Assembly: GCF_018446385.1 (NCBI RefSeq)
Contig: NC_056000.1
Span: 77,448,688-77,512,687 of the forward strand
From: Zingiber officinale
Lineage: Eukaryota; Streptophyta; Magnoliopsida; Zingiberales; Zingiberaceae
Direction: 5' to 3'
DNA: 64,000 nt
Shown: one piece after another, positions 1 to 12,160 of the stretch
Layout of the letters: each line of letters starts with the position of its first letter
Position numbering within the stretch: position 1 is the stretch's first letter
The notes under the pieces: generated by a model
Told to the model about the DNA's origin: nothing
Database searches by the model: none
Seen by the model: only the letters and a program-made list of their open reading frames with translations
Program-made: the position numbers and the translations under genes

Positions 1-659
1 ATCCGCAGCTAAGGCCACCAAAGAGCGGGAAACCAACCCTAAAGCCACAGCAGCAAGGAAAAGGAAGAAAGCTAGCAAAGAGAAGATCAGAATAGATTGG
101 AAGAGAAAAAGCATGCTAAATACGGAGTCAAAGAGCCAAAGAAGCAACAGTGGAAGGTACTCGTCGAGCTTAGAAACCCGCTCACCAAGAAACGAGAAGA
201 TAGCACACCGTCGTGGAGGAAGATCCAGCGGAGATGGCACCCCTTACTGTCGCGCGGTTGACAGGATGGCGTGAAGAGATGGTATGGGGAGAGGGAAAGA
301 AAAATGGCTTAGGGTTCGGGAATGCGAAGGGGAAAATAAGGCGCCGAAAAGATTTGCGGAGAGAGGGAAATGACGAAACGAATAAAGTTAAAGACAACGG
401 TTTTATCAAAACTGTTGTCGTAGCCCCTAAAAAAACGCTTAAAGACAACGGATTTAGAAAACCGTTGTAAAAAGTGTTGTTGATTCAAAAAGAAATCGCT
501 CAATGACAACAGTTTTTCTAAAACCGTTGTCTTTTATATTTAATGGGGAGTTCAAAGACAACAGTTTTGGCAAAAACCGTTGTCTTTGAGCAAATACGTA
601 ACGCTTTCTCTTAAAACAGTTATCGTAGGGGTGTTGTCGTTTGCATTTTTGTTGTAGTG
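1..659 (+). mobile_element. CACTA (En/Spm) transposon, right terminal part
   Basis: The right edge at 655-659 reads TAGTG, the inverse of the CACTA terminus, inside the typical end TTGTTGTAGTG. From about 390 to 640 there are at least four subterminal inverted pairs of the type GACAACRGTTTT / AAAACCGTTGTC, each able to fold back on itself, as is usual for the transposase-binding subterminal repeats of this superfamily. The presumed 3-bp target copy would be TAA at 660-662; the other end lies outside the window. No transposase reading frame is recognisable in the 1-390 part. Confidence 0.8.
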
Positions 660-750
660 TAAGGAAGTTCAGCGTCTTACCGGTCGAATAACAGTATTAT
701 CGTGATTCATCTCCCGGATCATGATGTATTGTAAATCTTACATGGCTTAC

Positions 751-1171
751 CCAATGATCAAAATACCGCGCTCATGGGCAGCAGAGACAGCTTCGATCAT
801 AGTGGGGACGATGACATCGGTGCTAGGGAGAACCACTGGGCTTCCCATATCCGGCAAGACGAAATCTTTCTGGAAATAAATCGAGAAAAAATCCCCACAA
901 AAAAAAGTTAAAGGAAAGATCACTGAACTGCAAGAGGAGGACACGAAATTGGAGATAACATAGATAGTGGACGCATGGTATCTTTGACGACGTAATGATC
1001 AAGGATCGATTCTTAAGAATTAATATAATGACCCGAGATTTATCTATATGTACCTTTCTCTAGATATATATGGAATCGATACTGAAGAATCATTAATATA
1101 ACGGAATTGGAGATATTTTGGTCGGCTTTGCCTGCATGTCGAGGACGAGCATCGCCGTCTCACTCCACTTC
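751..1171 (-). pseudogene. Nicotinamidase-like gene copy 1, exons 1-2 only (pseudogene fragment)
   Basis: On the minus strand, exon 1 (about 1132-1171) encodes KKWSETAMLVLDMQ and exon 2 (751-869) encodes KDFVLPDMGSP followed by IVPTMIEAVSAAHERGILII. These match the start of the plant isochorismatase-fold protein At3g16190 (annotated as probable inactive nicotinamidase) and copy 2 at 3733-12175. The copy has decayed: the exon 1 donor is GC instead of GT, no upstream in-frame ATG precedes the conserved Trp before a stop, and one base is missing at the end of exon 2 relative to copy 2. Exons 3-5 are absent up to the CACTA end at 659, so that transposon lies where intron 2 should be. The missing exons may lie left of the window. 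Family identity is fairly sure. Confidence 0.7.
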
Positions 1172-2395
1172 TTTGTCAAACAATGCTATCCTCTCAACTT
1201 CCACTGTCGAACTCGAGTTAGCAAAAATAAAAAAAAAATGCGCTGGCAACCACATATTTTATATGAAAATATCCATTCAGTGTTATTACAAGTTACAACA
1301 GCTACTTGTAAAGTGTTCTAATATATATGTATATATAATTTAATTAAAATTATAAATTAAAAGATTCTTAAATTAAAATATTTTTATCAACTTATAAATT
1401 TTATTAAAATTAGTTTATGTTGATGAAAATCATTTTAAAACTGTTATAATAACTATTTAATTAATTGTTATATAACTACAACTGAACTCACTCTCAATCT
1501 TAAATTATATTAAAAAAACAATAATGAATTAGATAACATGGTCCACCTAGAGAAGTTTCCACCCACCATAAATTTTAAATTGTAACAGCAGCTGATGAGT
1601 AGTCATTATTCATTGGTTATAAAAAGTAAAAAAAAAATGATTAGTTCATTTTAATGAAAATATCATATATAAAACATCATATATCAGAATATTATTTTTT
1701 AACCTAATAAAAACTATTTAAATTTAATCAAAATTATTAATTAAAATCACTTTTATGTACTAACTATTTAGCTAATTGTTATAAGATTGTAAAAAAAAAC
1801 CTTAAAATCTTATAATATAAATATTATTATATCAAAAAATAATTTTTAAAATTATTTAAACTTAAATCACTTAAGTCAAAATGACTATAATAAAGTTTAT
1901 GTTAGTTATTACATATTATAATTACTACCCATTATAACAGTTAATTAGATAAGTATTGATAGACCATTCGTCAATATAATAAATCAACTTTTTTTTAGGT
2001 AATGAATTGAATTTCTTAAATTTAGATAAATATTATTCATAAATTATAAAGTTTAAGAATACATAAGATCACTAAAAAAAATTTTAGTTATCCTATTTAA
2101 AATTTATAATAAAATCTTTAAATAAAAAAAATGATGTTACATCATCGTAATTTTACCCATTTAATGTTTTTACATTGGGCATTCAGTAAATATGACACGT
2201 CTTTTTTATTTTTACCTAGTAAATAAGACTACGTTTATTACAAAATTGATTATTTTGTTTGGTTTAATTTTAAATTTATAATATAATATAATTTGGATTA
2301 CAAAATATAATAAAATTTTGTAATCTAGATTACAAAGTAAATACTATGTAATCCGATTACATTATGATGTCATCGTTTAACCAAAATTTAAATAT
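1172..2395. other. AT-rich intergenic DNA, no gene seen
   Basis: Very AT-rich sequence with many short TA/AAT runs and no recognisable coding region. From about 2220 on, repeated TAATC...GATTAC motifs begin that match the right flank of the GC-rich block described next. Confidence 0.6.
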
Positions 2396-3232
2396 CAAAT
2401 ATTCCCCTAGTCCACCGTCGTCGCCGTCCACTACCGTCGGTCGCCGCCGACCCCGCCCGCTGGCCGTCGCCGGAGACCATCATCGGTCGCCGCTCGCGAC
2501 CACCACCGACGACCATCGCCAGTCGTCGCCGCCGACCACTGCCAGCCGTTGTCGACGACCACCGCCGATCACCGCCGGCCGCTGTCGCCGCCGCCGCCTA
2601 CGACCACCACCGGCCACTGCAAGCGACCACCGCCGCGGGTGCCCGCCGACTACCGCCACTGGCGACCACCACCGCCCGTCGCCCGCCGCCGCCGGCGACC
2701 ACCGCCGCCCGCCACCGCCGACGACTACCGCTAGCCGCCGTCGCCGGCGACCACAACCGACAGTCGTCGGCGACCACAGTCGGCCGTCGTCGGCGACCAC
2801 AGTCGACCGCCGTCGGCGACCACCGCCGGCCGTCGCCGCGACCACCGCCATCAGCGACCACAATCGACCGCTGTCAGCGACCACCGTCGGCAGTCGTCGC
2901 CGCCATCGCCAGCCGCCTTTGCCTTCGCCGCCAACGGTCGTCGCCGTCGCCGATTGCCGGTGGCGACCGTAGACGGAGGATGCCAACGGCGACGACCGCT
3001 GGTTGCCACAAGCTCCAGTAAATGTGTGACGACCGTCGGTAGAGGTCGTAGGATATTTTTGTCATTTTATAGTAATACGAATTACCTTCCTTATAAAAAA
3101 TAATGGACACCGAACAAAAGAATATAATCATCCTTATAATCAAAGATTACATACATTACATTACCAAACGTAGTAATGTAATCAAGATTACATTACACTC
3201 AACTAAACATAACTTAAAGGGGAGTGTACGCC
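2220..3232. repeat. GC-rich CGACCACCG minisatellite block inside a candidate non-autonomous DNA element
   Basis: From about 2403 to 3030 the base composition jumps to very GC-rich and consists of degenerate units built on GTCGGCGACCACCGCCG, roughly 24-27 bp long in the clearest part (2755-2890). The block is flanked on the left (2300-2370) and right (3140-3200) by AT-rich sequence rich in GTAATCNNGATTAC palindromes, suggesting ends of one inserted unit. All six frames are open for long stretches simply because the repeat lacks stops, so no protein is proposed. I could not find clean terminal inverted repeats or target duplications. Confidence 0.5.
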
Positions 3233-3367
3233 CCCTTAAAATTCCTACCAAAGTAATGGTTATCAAATGACTAAAAATAGTAATTTTAATAATAAAAGTA
3301 TCAATTTACTTCATAGTATTTTTTTTCAATTATAACATTTCACAAATGAAAATAATTTTTTTTACAA

Positions 3368-3368
<1 letters not shown>

Positions 3369-3414
<46 letters not shown>
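3369..3414. repeat. (TAA)n microsatellite
   Basis: About fifteen uninterrupted AAT/TAA units in an AT-rich stretch (3233-3730) that otherwise shows nothing gene-like. Confidence 0.95.
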
Positions 3415-3415
<1 letters not shown>

Positions 3416-4036
3416 TTCTGTTAGTAAAAAGTACATTATAAAATTAATTTTCTAAAAAATATTTTTAAAAAAAACAAGTGCAGCCTAAGTGGGTAGTAAT
3501 GTATAATCATCATCACCAATAAAATTCTATTTAGCCCACTACAAGTCGAGTCATCCACCACATAAATCTTATTCCTCCACGAGTTCTAAAAGCCAAGCTA
3601 ATCTCCAGTGCAGAACAGGAACCATACACGCTAGTTTGGACGCCGTTCTTAACCATGATGAATTAAGATGATGAACCACAGACGAAATTATGATACTGAG
3701 ACAACATGCTCTACGGAACACTTGATGAAGCATCAAAGCTGCATCCATTCTTGCAACGTTGGTGCAGCTACTCCTATATTTTTCATATCTCAGATATTTT
3801 CTGTTTCACATAGACATTTATCGTTGAGTTATGCACAACAAGAACTTGAGGAAAATATAAGAGAATTGAGTAATCAAAAGACAACCCAGAAGCATAGGCA
3901 AGAATGGACTGAGGAACTCACCTGAGTGAATTTGAGGAGTAGCAGCGGCGGTAGCATCGGATATCAGTCACAGAATGGTAATCCAGTGCAACAGCATCGA
4001 ATACAGTTTGTCTTATGCAATTTGGAGTTTGAACTC

Positions 4037-5301
4037 CTACAAATAATAATAAAGCCTATCAGAATTTTTCGAGGAAAACTTAGTAAACGGAACTAATCAT
4101 ACTGCCTCATTTAATCTTGAAGTGAAAAAAGAATTAGTAGTTTTTGATATACCGAATTTAATTACTTTCCACCAAATCCTTCAAACATACTTTTGGATTA
4201 TATAAAGAAGCATTAAGAAATGGAGAGTGATCAAATACAAAAGAGATGGTTATGCTGCACAACAGCCAAGGAGACTCGCTCAGGTTGAGGTCTCTTCTAA
4301 AGAATCTGGACAAAATTGACAACGAACTAGTAACATATCAAATCAAATTTAAATTCTACCAAGATTGTTATACCCTCCTAATAAGATAATTACCAACTCA
4401 AAACTATCTTAAATGACATGTCCTCTTAAACTTTCAAAGTTTGTCTTTGATGTTAATCCTTGAAAAGGACGTTTAATTTGGTTAACATTCTCTAAGTGTA
4501 TCTTTTTGGTTCACAAGGATAATAGTATTTCATACTGATGTAGATAGTTCTGCAAAGTTGTAAACTCCTGATTGCAAAATGACCTAAAATATCAACTCTG
4601 ACAGAATTTGGAGGTATGCTTTGTATCAGAGATAAGAATACTTAATTTGATATGTTGTAATTATTATTCCATGAACCAAACACAGAAATACATATTTCTT
4701 TTGAAATACGTACTTCTATTTCATTCTTGTCAGTTCCATTTCAAGATAACATGAAAAAAGGAACAAAAAAACTCAATGACTGAAACTGCAAGTGCCTTGT
4801 CAAACCGTAAAGTGAGAAGAACAAAAGGATTTTGCCATAATATTTTACTTTGAAAGTAGCTTTTGATAACAAGAATTCATTTTCTCCAAGCAAAAAAATT
4901 CAAATAAACTCAGTAATTACATATGGAGTCATAAGAAAGAGAATGAACATGAAAAGAAATAATCTGAGTGACGAAATAAGTTAGAGAGAGTAACTTGTGA
5001 TTCCAAAGATGAAGCCCTCAACTTTGTTAAATAAGAAAAGTTTGGAAGAATAATGTCCGATAGTTTTAATTTGGTCTGCCAATTAATTTTTAGTTTGCAG
5101 GAGAAGTTAATTGCAATCAGATTGGAAGCCAGTGTCAATGTTTGTTGATATCATTGAACAAAATTGTTTGCAAGTCCTAAGTCCTAACATATATAAGAAG
5201 CAATAATTATAGTATGCAATTGGTGCCCTGTTTTTAAGTACATTAAGCGAAAAAAAGTAGTGGAAATAAATATATCATTTCTAATATTTAACACTGCTCA
5301 C
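4037..5301. other. Intron 3 of the nicotinamidase-like pseudogene
   Basis: Ordinary AT-rich intron sequence between the exon 4 acceptor and the exon 3 donor (minus strand). No other feature recognised. Confidence 0.6.
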
Positions 5302-5655
5302 CAACAACAACCAGATTCTTGATTCCACAGCCCTGAAGAAGATGAAGATTTGTGGCAAAGAACGCACTAAAGCGTGTCTTCACCAACTTATAGTCTCCAT
5401 CTGCAATTACAAGTCCATCAGCTAGCTCCGCACCAACGCAACCCTTTACTGCTGGTCCTTCACCATTCGAATAGAAGTGCCTGCGAAAATGTTCCACGTC
5501 TCTTCCAAAACGATCATGTTCTCGAACAACCTGCAACTCTTAACATTTTCTTTCAATCCATGAGACTATAATACAAAGTCAAATTTAAGTATACATGCAT
5601 CAAAAGTTAGAGATATGACTTTCCATATAGCAATGGATTAAGATTTATGTATCTG

Positions 5656-7320
5656 TGTTGGTGCAATATCCCCTGGGTTAAGGTTGATCATGTTGACTAA
5701 GCTTGAGTTAGCTCAAGTTTGAGTTTCGATGTTTAGGTTTCGATGTTTGACAATATATGGAGATTGCAGGAGCAATCGTCCGATTGGGAAGATTGTTAAT
5801 ACAATTCCCTTCTGGTCTAGGACTGATCACTTAGATGTGAAGAAAAGTCAAGTAGGTCAAAAGTTTGACTGGATACTTGACTGGGAAAGTCCTAACTGGA
5901 GGTTAGGCAGGTGAAAGACCTAATGAGTGAAGCTAGGTAGTTGGGAAATCCTGGTGAGTGAAGCCAGGTGAAAGACCTAGTGAGTGAAGCTAGGCAGGTG
6001 AAAGTCCCAGTGAGTGAAACTAGGTGCAAGTCCCGGTGAGTGAAGTCGGACAGTGGAAAAATCCTAGTATGTGAAGCTAGGTGAAAGTCCTGATGAGTGA
6101 AGTCGGGCAATGGGAAAGTCCTGGTGAGTGAGCCAGGCAGATGGAAAGTCCTGGTGAGTGAAGCCAGAAAGTCTTGGTGAGAGAAGCCAGAAAGTCCTGG
6201 TGAGTGAAGTCAGGCAGATGGAAAGTCCTAATGAGTGAAGCTAGGCAGATGCAAAGACTTGGTGAGTGAAATCAGACACGTGGAAATCCAGGTGGAGCAA
6301 GGTTGACCGGACACTTGGTGTTGGAAAGTCCAAGTGGGGCAAAGGGTTGACCGGACACTTGGTGAAGAAGTCTCAACAGGTCAAGGTTGACCGGATGCTG
6401 GGCATGAAGAAGTCCCAACAGGTCACGGTTGACCGGATGTTGGGTTTGGGAACCTTAGACTTGAGTTAAGCAAGTCAAATGAAGGTCAATCGATCAGCCA
6501 ATCGATTGAACTGCGATTCAATCGATCAACTGATCTATTGAAGGTGGACTGCAATTGAAGGCTGGTCAATCGATCGATCAATTAGGAAGCAAAATCACGA
6601 GCACAGAATACTACCCAATCGATCAGCCGATCGATTGGGCACTGCAGTCGATCGGTCGATCGATTGGAGGCTAGTTTTCTCGCGCGATCTCAAGAAAGCC
6701 TGAATTGATCGGTCGATCGATTCAGGCAGTTTCCAATTAGCACAGAAGCGCTCTGAATCGATTAGCCGATCGATTCAAGTCTCCCCAATCGATTGGTTAA
6801 TCGATTGGAATGTGACCGTTGCGAAGGAAGCGTCGAGTTTAAAGTTGTCTTCCTCGCAGCGACTAAAAATCACTCGAAGCTCTCCTCTCTCACGATTCTC
6901 ACAGGTTCTCGTCAGTTCTTGAAGCTTCTTGGAGCAAAGTGTTGCTGCACTTCCAAGGTCAAGAGGTGTTCCACACAAGAAGAAGAAATTAGTTAGGGTT
7001 TCATTTGTGTAAAATCTTGTAAGATTTTCTTTGTATTTGCTTCTTCTTTTCTTCTTGTTGTATTGAAAGATTATACAAGGTTTCTCCGCCTTCGGTAGTT
7101 ACCGAGAAGGAGTGTTTTTCTTAGTGGAGAGTGCGTCGTGTGTGGATCCTTGGATTAGTCACCTTTTCTTGAGGTGGATACCAAGTTAAATCTACATGTT
7201 AGCGTTGTGAGTCTTGTTTCGAGTTCTTTCCACTACGTATCAACAACACCGAAGCAAGCAAACGAAGTACGACGAGCTATTCATCCCCTCCCTCCCTCTA
7301 GCTACAAATCGACCCTAACA
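5656..7320 (+). mobile_element. LTR fossil (solo LTR) of the hairpin-repeat copia family
   Basis: The unit starts TGTTGGTGCAATAT and ends CCCTAACA, and aligns along its length with the LTR at 24046-25583 and the start of the LTR at 29628. It is about 1.67 kb, inserted in intron 2 of the pseudogene. It carries a tandem array (5890-6260) of about 27-30-bp units with the core TGAGTGAAG, then an array of AATCGATN palindromic pairs (6485-6805), then an R/U5-like part with the typical TTCTCCGCCTTCGGTAG segment. No internal domain is attached. It differs clearly from the other copies, so it is older than the element at 24-30 kb. No clean 5-bp target duplication was found. Confidence 0.75.
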
Positions 7321-8465
7321 CATACTAGGATAGTTGGAACTAAAATAGCTAAATGATGATGATAATGATTATGCATGAATCAAAGAAAGAATGTATTCGA
7401 CCTCAAACAGTAGCTTTGCAAGTATTACTTATAAAGCGCTGACATCCCTGTATACCCAGCGTCATAAAAGCTACTCCGGAACTCGAGTATCATTCTACAG
7501 TTCGATGATAGAAATGTGCAAAAATCAGACCCATTATGTTAACCATGCAACTAGAAGTTCTAGTGATCATCCTCATCAATCTCAATTGTACTTTTAGCAC
7601 GGATGGTAATATCAAATAGGCTTCGATTTGCGGATAATGTCAATAATTGACACATCTTAAGCCAGAGTCCTTGTCCAACTCATTGTGAAATCTCTATCCT
7701 ATATGGGTGAGTACCTAGCTTATAGCCGACGGCCAAATGAATAGGGGGTGAAATCTCTATCCTATGGAATCACAATGGAAGAGAGTTAATAATGGAATAA
7801 AAAGTAAAATGAATGGAAGATATGAGATTATTCACGCCATTCCAACGCTAGCAGGTTATTGTCCTCAGATAGAGGAAAGTAGCCCACCACAATACTATAC
7901 CTCAATTCTTCCATCATCTATTTGACATACATTCTTGTACAAGAACTGGTTATGCATTTAATTCACAGTAGTCTGCCAAAGAAGCAACCTAATTCATGAA
8001 AACGCGTAGCAGAAGTTTCTTATCTCCATTCTTCCCCCTTTCCCCAAATAATTGAACTCACAAGAAATAAATGCTACCCTAAGGTTCAGGTATTTTTCAT
8101 CTATATACATCTCCCCGACTCGAATGTTGAGCAAACCCTTTGAATCTATACATCAGATCGTGGATAAAAAAAATTAATCAGAAGAATGGTGATATATAAA
8201 CAAACGGTGATAAACGACGACGGACCCAAATCACCAATATGCCACGCTCCCGTGCTGCTGCAACGGCCTGGATCACGGTCGGGACGATGCCCTGGCCGCC
8301 TGCGACGGGCAACGGGCTCCCTCTCTCCGCTAAAATGAAATCCTTCTGCCAATTGATCCAAATAAAACCATAAATCGAAGCAAAAGACCAAATCAAAAGA
8401 GGATTCTTCGATTGGGCTTACCTGCATATCGATGACGAGCATCGCCGTCTCACTTCATTCCGGTG

Positions 8466-11400
8466 CAGGGCCGGACCTGAGCACAGTCCCAAGAGTCAAC
8501 TGTCTCAGGGCCCATCATCTTAGGGGGCCCATTAGTTGGAGCACAATAGAGTGTTTTTATAATAATCATGCTACACTTTTCAGGACTTAATTATAATTTT
8601 AAAAACTTTATGTAAAAGTGTAAAATAATAAGTTAACCCTATTTCCCCTTTTTCTTCCATAGGTTCTCGATTTTTCATTTCCCCTGCCGCCAGCAACTAA
8701 CGCCGTCGGTCTGCACTGCTGCTGCACGCTTTACGTCGTTCGTGAGTCTTCCAAGGTGAAGGTCCTCGTCTTCCCTAAAAGATTAGTATTTTTTTTCCCT
8801 CTGCACTTTGGTGCAGGGAGACTTCTATCGCTCTCTTGACGTTTTATTTGTTTTGATGGTTGCTTTCGTCTTTTGTTTTGCAGCTATGGAAGAGGGTTTT
8901 CACGGAAACTTCTGTGGAACTTAAGCTTCTCAGGGAGAAGTGGAAGCTATTGCTAGCCGGACTCATATTTCAGGTATTTTCTTTTTTGTTGAAATCTCAA
9001 GTATTATTTTTTAGCATTTATTCTATTTTTTTCAGTGTATTCCGGTCTTGGATTGTGATACCAGAATTCACTTTTTCTTTTTCATTTTATATTTTTCTCA
9101 ATCATTTTTCTGATAGGGCAGTCTTCTTGAGTTGTGTAATCTGCTTTTTTGATTTATCGATCCTAATCAGTAATAAGATATTAGTTTTTATCTCTTGATG
9201 CAAAAACATTCATAGTTGCAGTAGTAAGAATTGGAATCTTATTTATATCTTGTATATTTGCTTACAGTTAACTAAGAGGAGCATAATATAGGTAAAAATA
9301 TCAAATTGGAAATTCTTCCCTTGAGGTGGGTTTTTCTTGTAGTTAATATAATTTCTTAGAAAATTTTTGACAACATAAGACTATAAGAGTTTTAATATTT
9401 AGATAATTCTTACATATTTTTTAGGTAAAATATAATTAATGGCTTCCAATCCCAAACATCTATCTGGCTATCAGAAAAGAAAGAGAAAGCAAAAGGAAGA
9501 AGCATTAATTCAAAGTCAAGCAGGAGATATTGATAAATATTTTTCTAGTAACAAGAGAATGATGGTAGAAGAAACAATTGATAATCCAACGAATGTGGAA
9601 CAAGAGAATGAAAGCAACATTCATGTTGAAGAACTTGATCAATCTTTGGATATAGAATTGATTCAAACCCTCAATGTAAATGAATCGAATGATGAAGATG
9701 ATGTGGATGTGGTTAATAATCAATCTGAAAATCAAGAGACTTTGTTTCCACTTAATGTTGATGATCCAGCAAATTGGGATAAGATTGATCAAAATATTCG
9801 GGATTTTTTAGTTGAAAGGGGTTCAAGTAGAGTTGATGGTGTTTTGTTTCCTAAGGACAATAATGGTAGGCATTTTGATGCATCACATTACAAGAGATTA
9901 CTACCTAATGGCGAAAAAAAAGATAGAAAGTGGCTTGTGTATTCAATTTCTTCCGACAAAGTATTTTGCTTCTGTTGCAAATTATTCAAAACTCAAAGTA
10001 CCATGTACAAAATTGGTCAATTGGCTAATGAAGGGTACAAAGATTGGCATAACTTGAGTCGTAGTCTGAAAAATCATGAAGCAAGTAAGGAACATATTGA
10101 TTGTATGATTAATTGGATTGAATTGGAGAAAAGGTTGGAAAAAAATAAGACAATTGATGATAGTATACAAGTAGAAATCAACAAAGAGAAGGAGCATTGG
10201 AGACAACTATTAAAGAGGATAATTGCTATTGTGCATAGATTGGCAAAAAACAACTTGGCATTTCGAGGAGATTATGAGAAAATTTATGCTGAAAACAATG
10301 GCAATTTTTTGCAAATGATTGAAATGATAGCAGAGTTTGATCCAATAATGAAAGAACACATTCGTCGGATACAATCAAGTGAAACTCATTATACATATCT
10401 TGGTCCTAAAATCCAAAATGAGTTGATACAGATGTTGGCACATGAAGTGAAAAAATCAATCATTGCAAAAGTTAAAAAGGCCAAATATTATGCAGTTATA
10501 CTAGATTGTACTCCAGATGCAGGTCATGAGGAACAAATGTCCCTTGTAATACGTTGTGTGGATGATTCAGCAACCTCTGCAGTGATAGAAGAATATTGGG
10601 TTGAATTTTTGAAGGTAGATGATACATCAGGACTTGGACTTTTTACTGAGTTAAAAACTGTGTTGAAAAATCTTGGACTTAATCTTGATGATATAAGAGG
10701 CCAAGGATATGACAACGGATCAAATATGAAAGGAAAACATAATGGAGTGCAGAGAAGATTATTAGATATTAACCCTAGAGCTTTCTATACTCCTTGTGGA
10801 TGTCACAGCCTAAATTTGGCATTATGTGATATTGCGAATTGTTGTCCTCAAGCTATGTCATTTTTTGGAGTAATACAACGGATATATAAATTGTTCTCAT
10901 CTTCTACCAAGCGATGGAAAATTTTCAAACATCACATGGAAGGTTTAACACTTAAGCCATTGTCACAAACCCGTTGGGAAAGTCACGTTGAAAGTGTGAG
11001 ACCAATAAAAGAACAAATTTCAAAGATAAGAGATGCTTTACTTGACTTAGCAGACATGGGTGATGATCCAACAGGAAAGAGTGAGGCTGAGTCTTTAGCA
11101 ACACATGATCTTGAAAATTTTGAATTCTTGGTTGGTTTGGTAATTTGGTATAAGTTGTTGCATTCAGTAAATATTGTAAGCAAGATTCTCCAAGCTGAAG
11201 ATGTAGATATTGATGTTGCTATTAAACATATAAAGGGTCTTATGTTGAATTTTGAAGAATATAGAGAACATGGATTTGAAAAGGCTGTTAATGAAGCTAA
11301 ACAAATGGCAAATGAATTGGGAATTGAAGCTTCATTCAAGGAAAAACGTATTATTAGAAGAAAAAAATAGTTTGATGAAACTATTACAAATGAGGTAACA

Positions 11401-12160
11401 CAATCAGCGGAGGAATCTTTCAGAGTTAACTACTTTCTCTTTTTGATTGATCAAGGGTATTCTTCTCTACAAAGCCGGTTTGAACAATTTAAAAAATATG
11501 AAGAAACTTTTGGGTTTTTATTCAGTTTGGAGAAATTAAAGTGTGTTGATGATGATAATTTGTTAAGATCTTGTGAAAATCTTGAACAATGTTTAAAGCA
11601 TAATGACAATTCTGATATTGATGGACATGAGTTATTCATGGAGTTAACTCTTTTGAAGTATTCTTTACCAACAGAAGCAAAAAGAGCAATAGACGTGTTG
11701 AATCATCTCAAAGATGTGGATGGTTGTTATCCGAATGCTTATATTGCTTACAGAATTTTGTTGACTATACCAGTTACAGTTGCAACTGCCGAAAGAAGTT
11801 TCTCGAAGTTGAAATTGATCAAAAATTATCTTCGATCAACTATGTCACAAGAAAGATTGAACGGGCTGGCCATGCTGTCAATTGAGAAGAAAATTGTGGA
11901 ATATCTTGATTACTCATGCTTAATTGATATTTTTGCATCAAAAACGACAAAACGTGTTATATTTAAGTGAGTATTGGTAATATCTATAATTTATTATTGT
12001 TTAACTAAATTACATATATTGTATATACAATTTCAAATTAATATTTTGCTTTGTATTTTGTAGGTCTTAATGAAGAATACTTTTGATTAAGAAAAATTAA
12101 TTACAGGGGCCTAATTTTGAAACTTCGACTCAGGCCTACGAAAACTCAGGTACGGCCCTG
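8466..12160 (+). mobile_element. hAT transposon, nearly complete, with perfect 8-bp target duplication
   Basis: The element is 3,695 bp. Its ends are CAGGGCCGGACCTGAG (left) and the inverse of CAGGGCCGTACCTGAG (right): 16-bp terminal inverted repeats with one mismatch. It is flanked by identical octamers TTCCGGTG (8458-8465 and 12161-12168), the hallmark of a hAT insertion. The site is in exon 1 of the nicotinamidase-like pseudogene. The intact ends, exact target copies and one long transposase frame broken only once indicate a fairly recent insertion. About 950 bp of non-coding leader precede the transposase, and about 190 bp follow it. Confidence 0.95.
9439..11970 (+). CDS. hAT transposase (TTF-type zinc finger, DUF4371, hAT dimerisation domain), one in-frame stop
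   Basis: The frame starts with MASNPKHLSGYQKRKRKQ, a lysine-rich start typical of these transposases. A TTF-type zinc-finger region covers about residues 105-225 (WLVYSISSDKVFCFCCKLF, then SLKNHEASKEHIDC). A DUF4371/RNase H-like core follows at about 270-500, with the acidic positions in AVILDCTPDAGHEEQ and GQGYDNGSNMKG. The C-terminal hAT dimerisation domain is at IPVTVATAERSFSKLK. A single TAG at 11368-11370 (codon 644) interrupts the frame; the same frame then continues without further stops to the TGA ending at 11970, giving about 843 codons. A CAG-to-TAG change is the likely cause, since Gln-Phe-Asp is usual at this place in relatives I remember. The domain order resembles ZMYM1/Tip100-like hAT proteins. 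Function without readthrough is unlikely because the dimerisation domain lies after the stop. Confidence 0.88.

Noticed and set aside
2364-2986. Long open frames on both strands (Pro/Arg/Thr-rich, up to about 200 codons)
   Set aside because: They arise from a stop-poor GC-rich minisatellite; both strands are open and composition is low-complexity.
5890-6260. Regular 27-30-bp repeats with short spacing, superficially like a CRISPR array
   Set aside because: The units are degenerate, lie inside an LTR present several times in a plant sequence, and have no unique spacers.
11360-11380. Possibility that the TAG in the hAT transposase lies in a spliced intron
   Set aside because: The same frame continues on both sides with conserved sequence and no GT/AG pair removes the stop without losing it.
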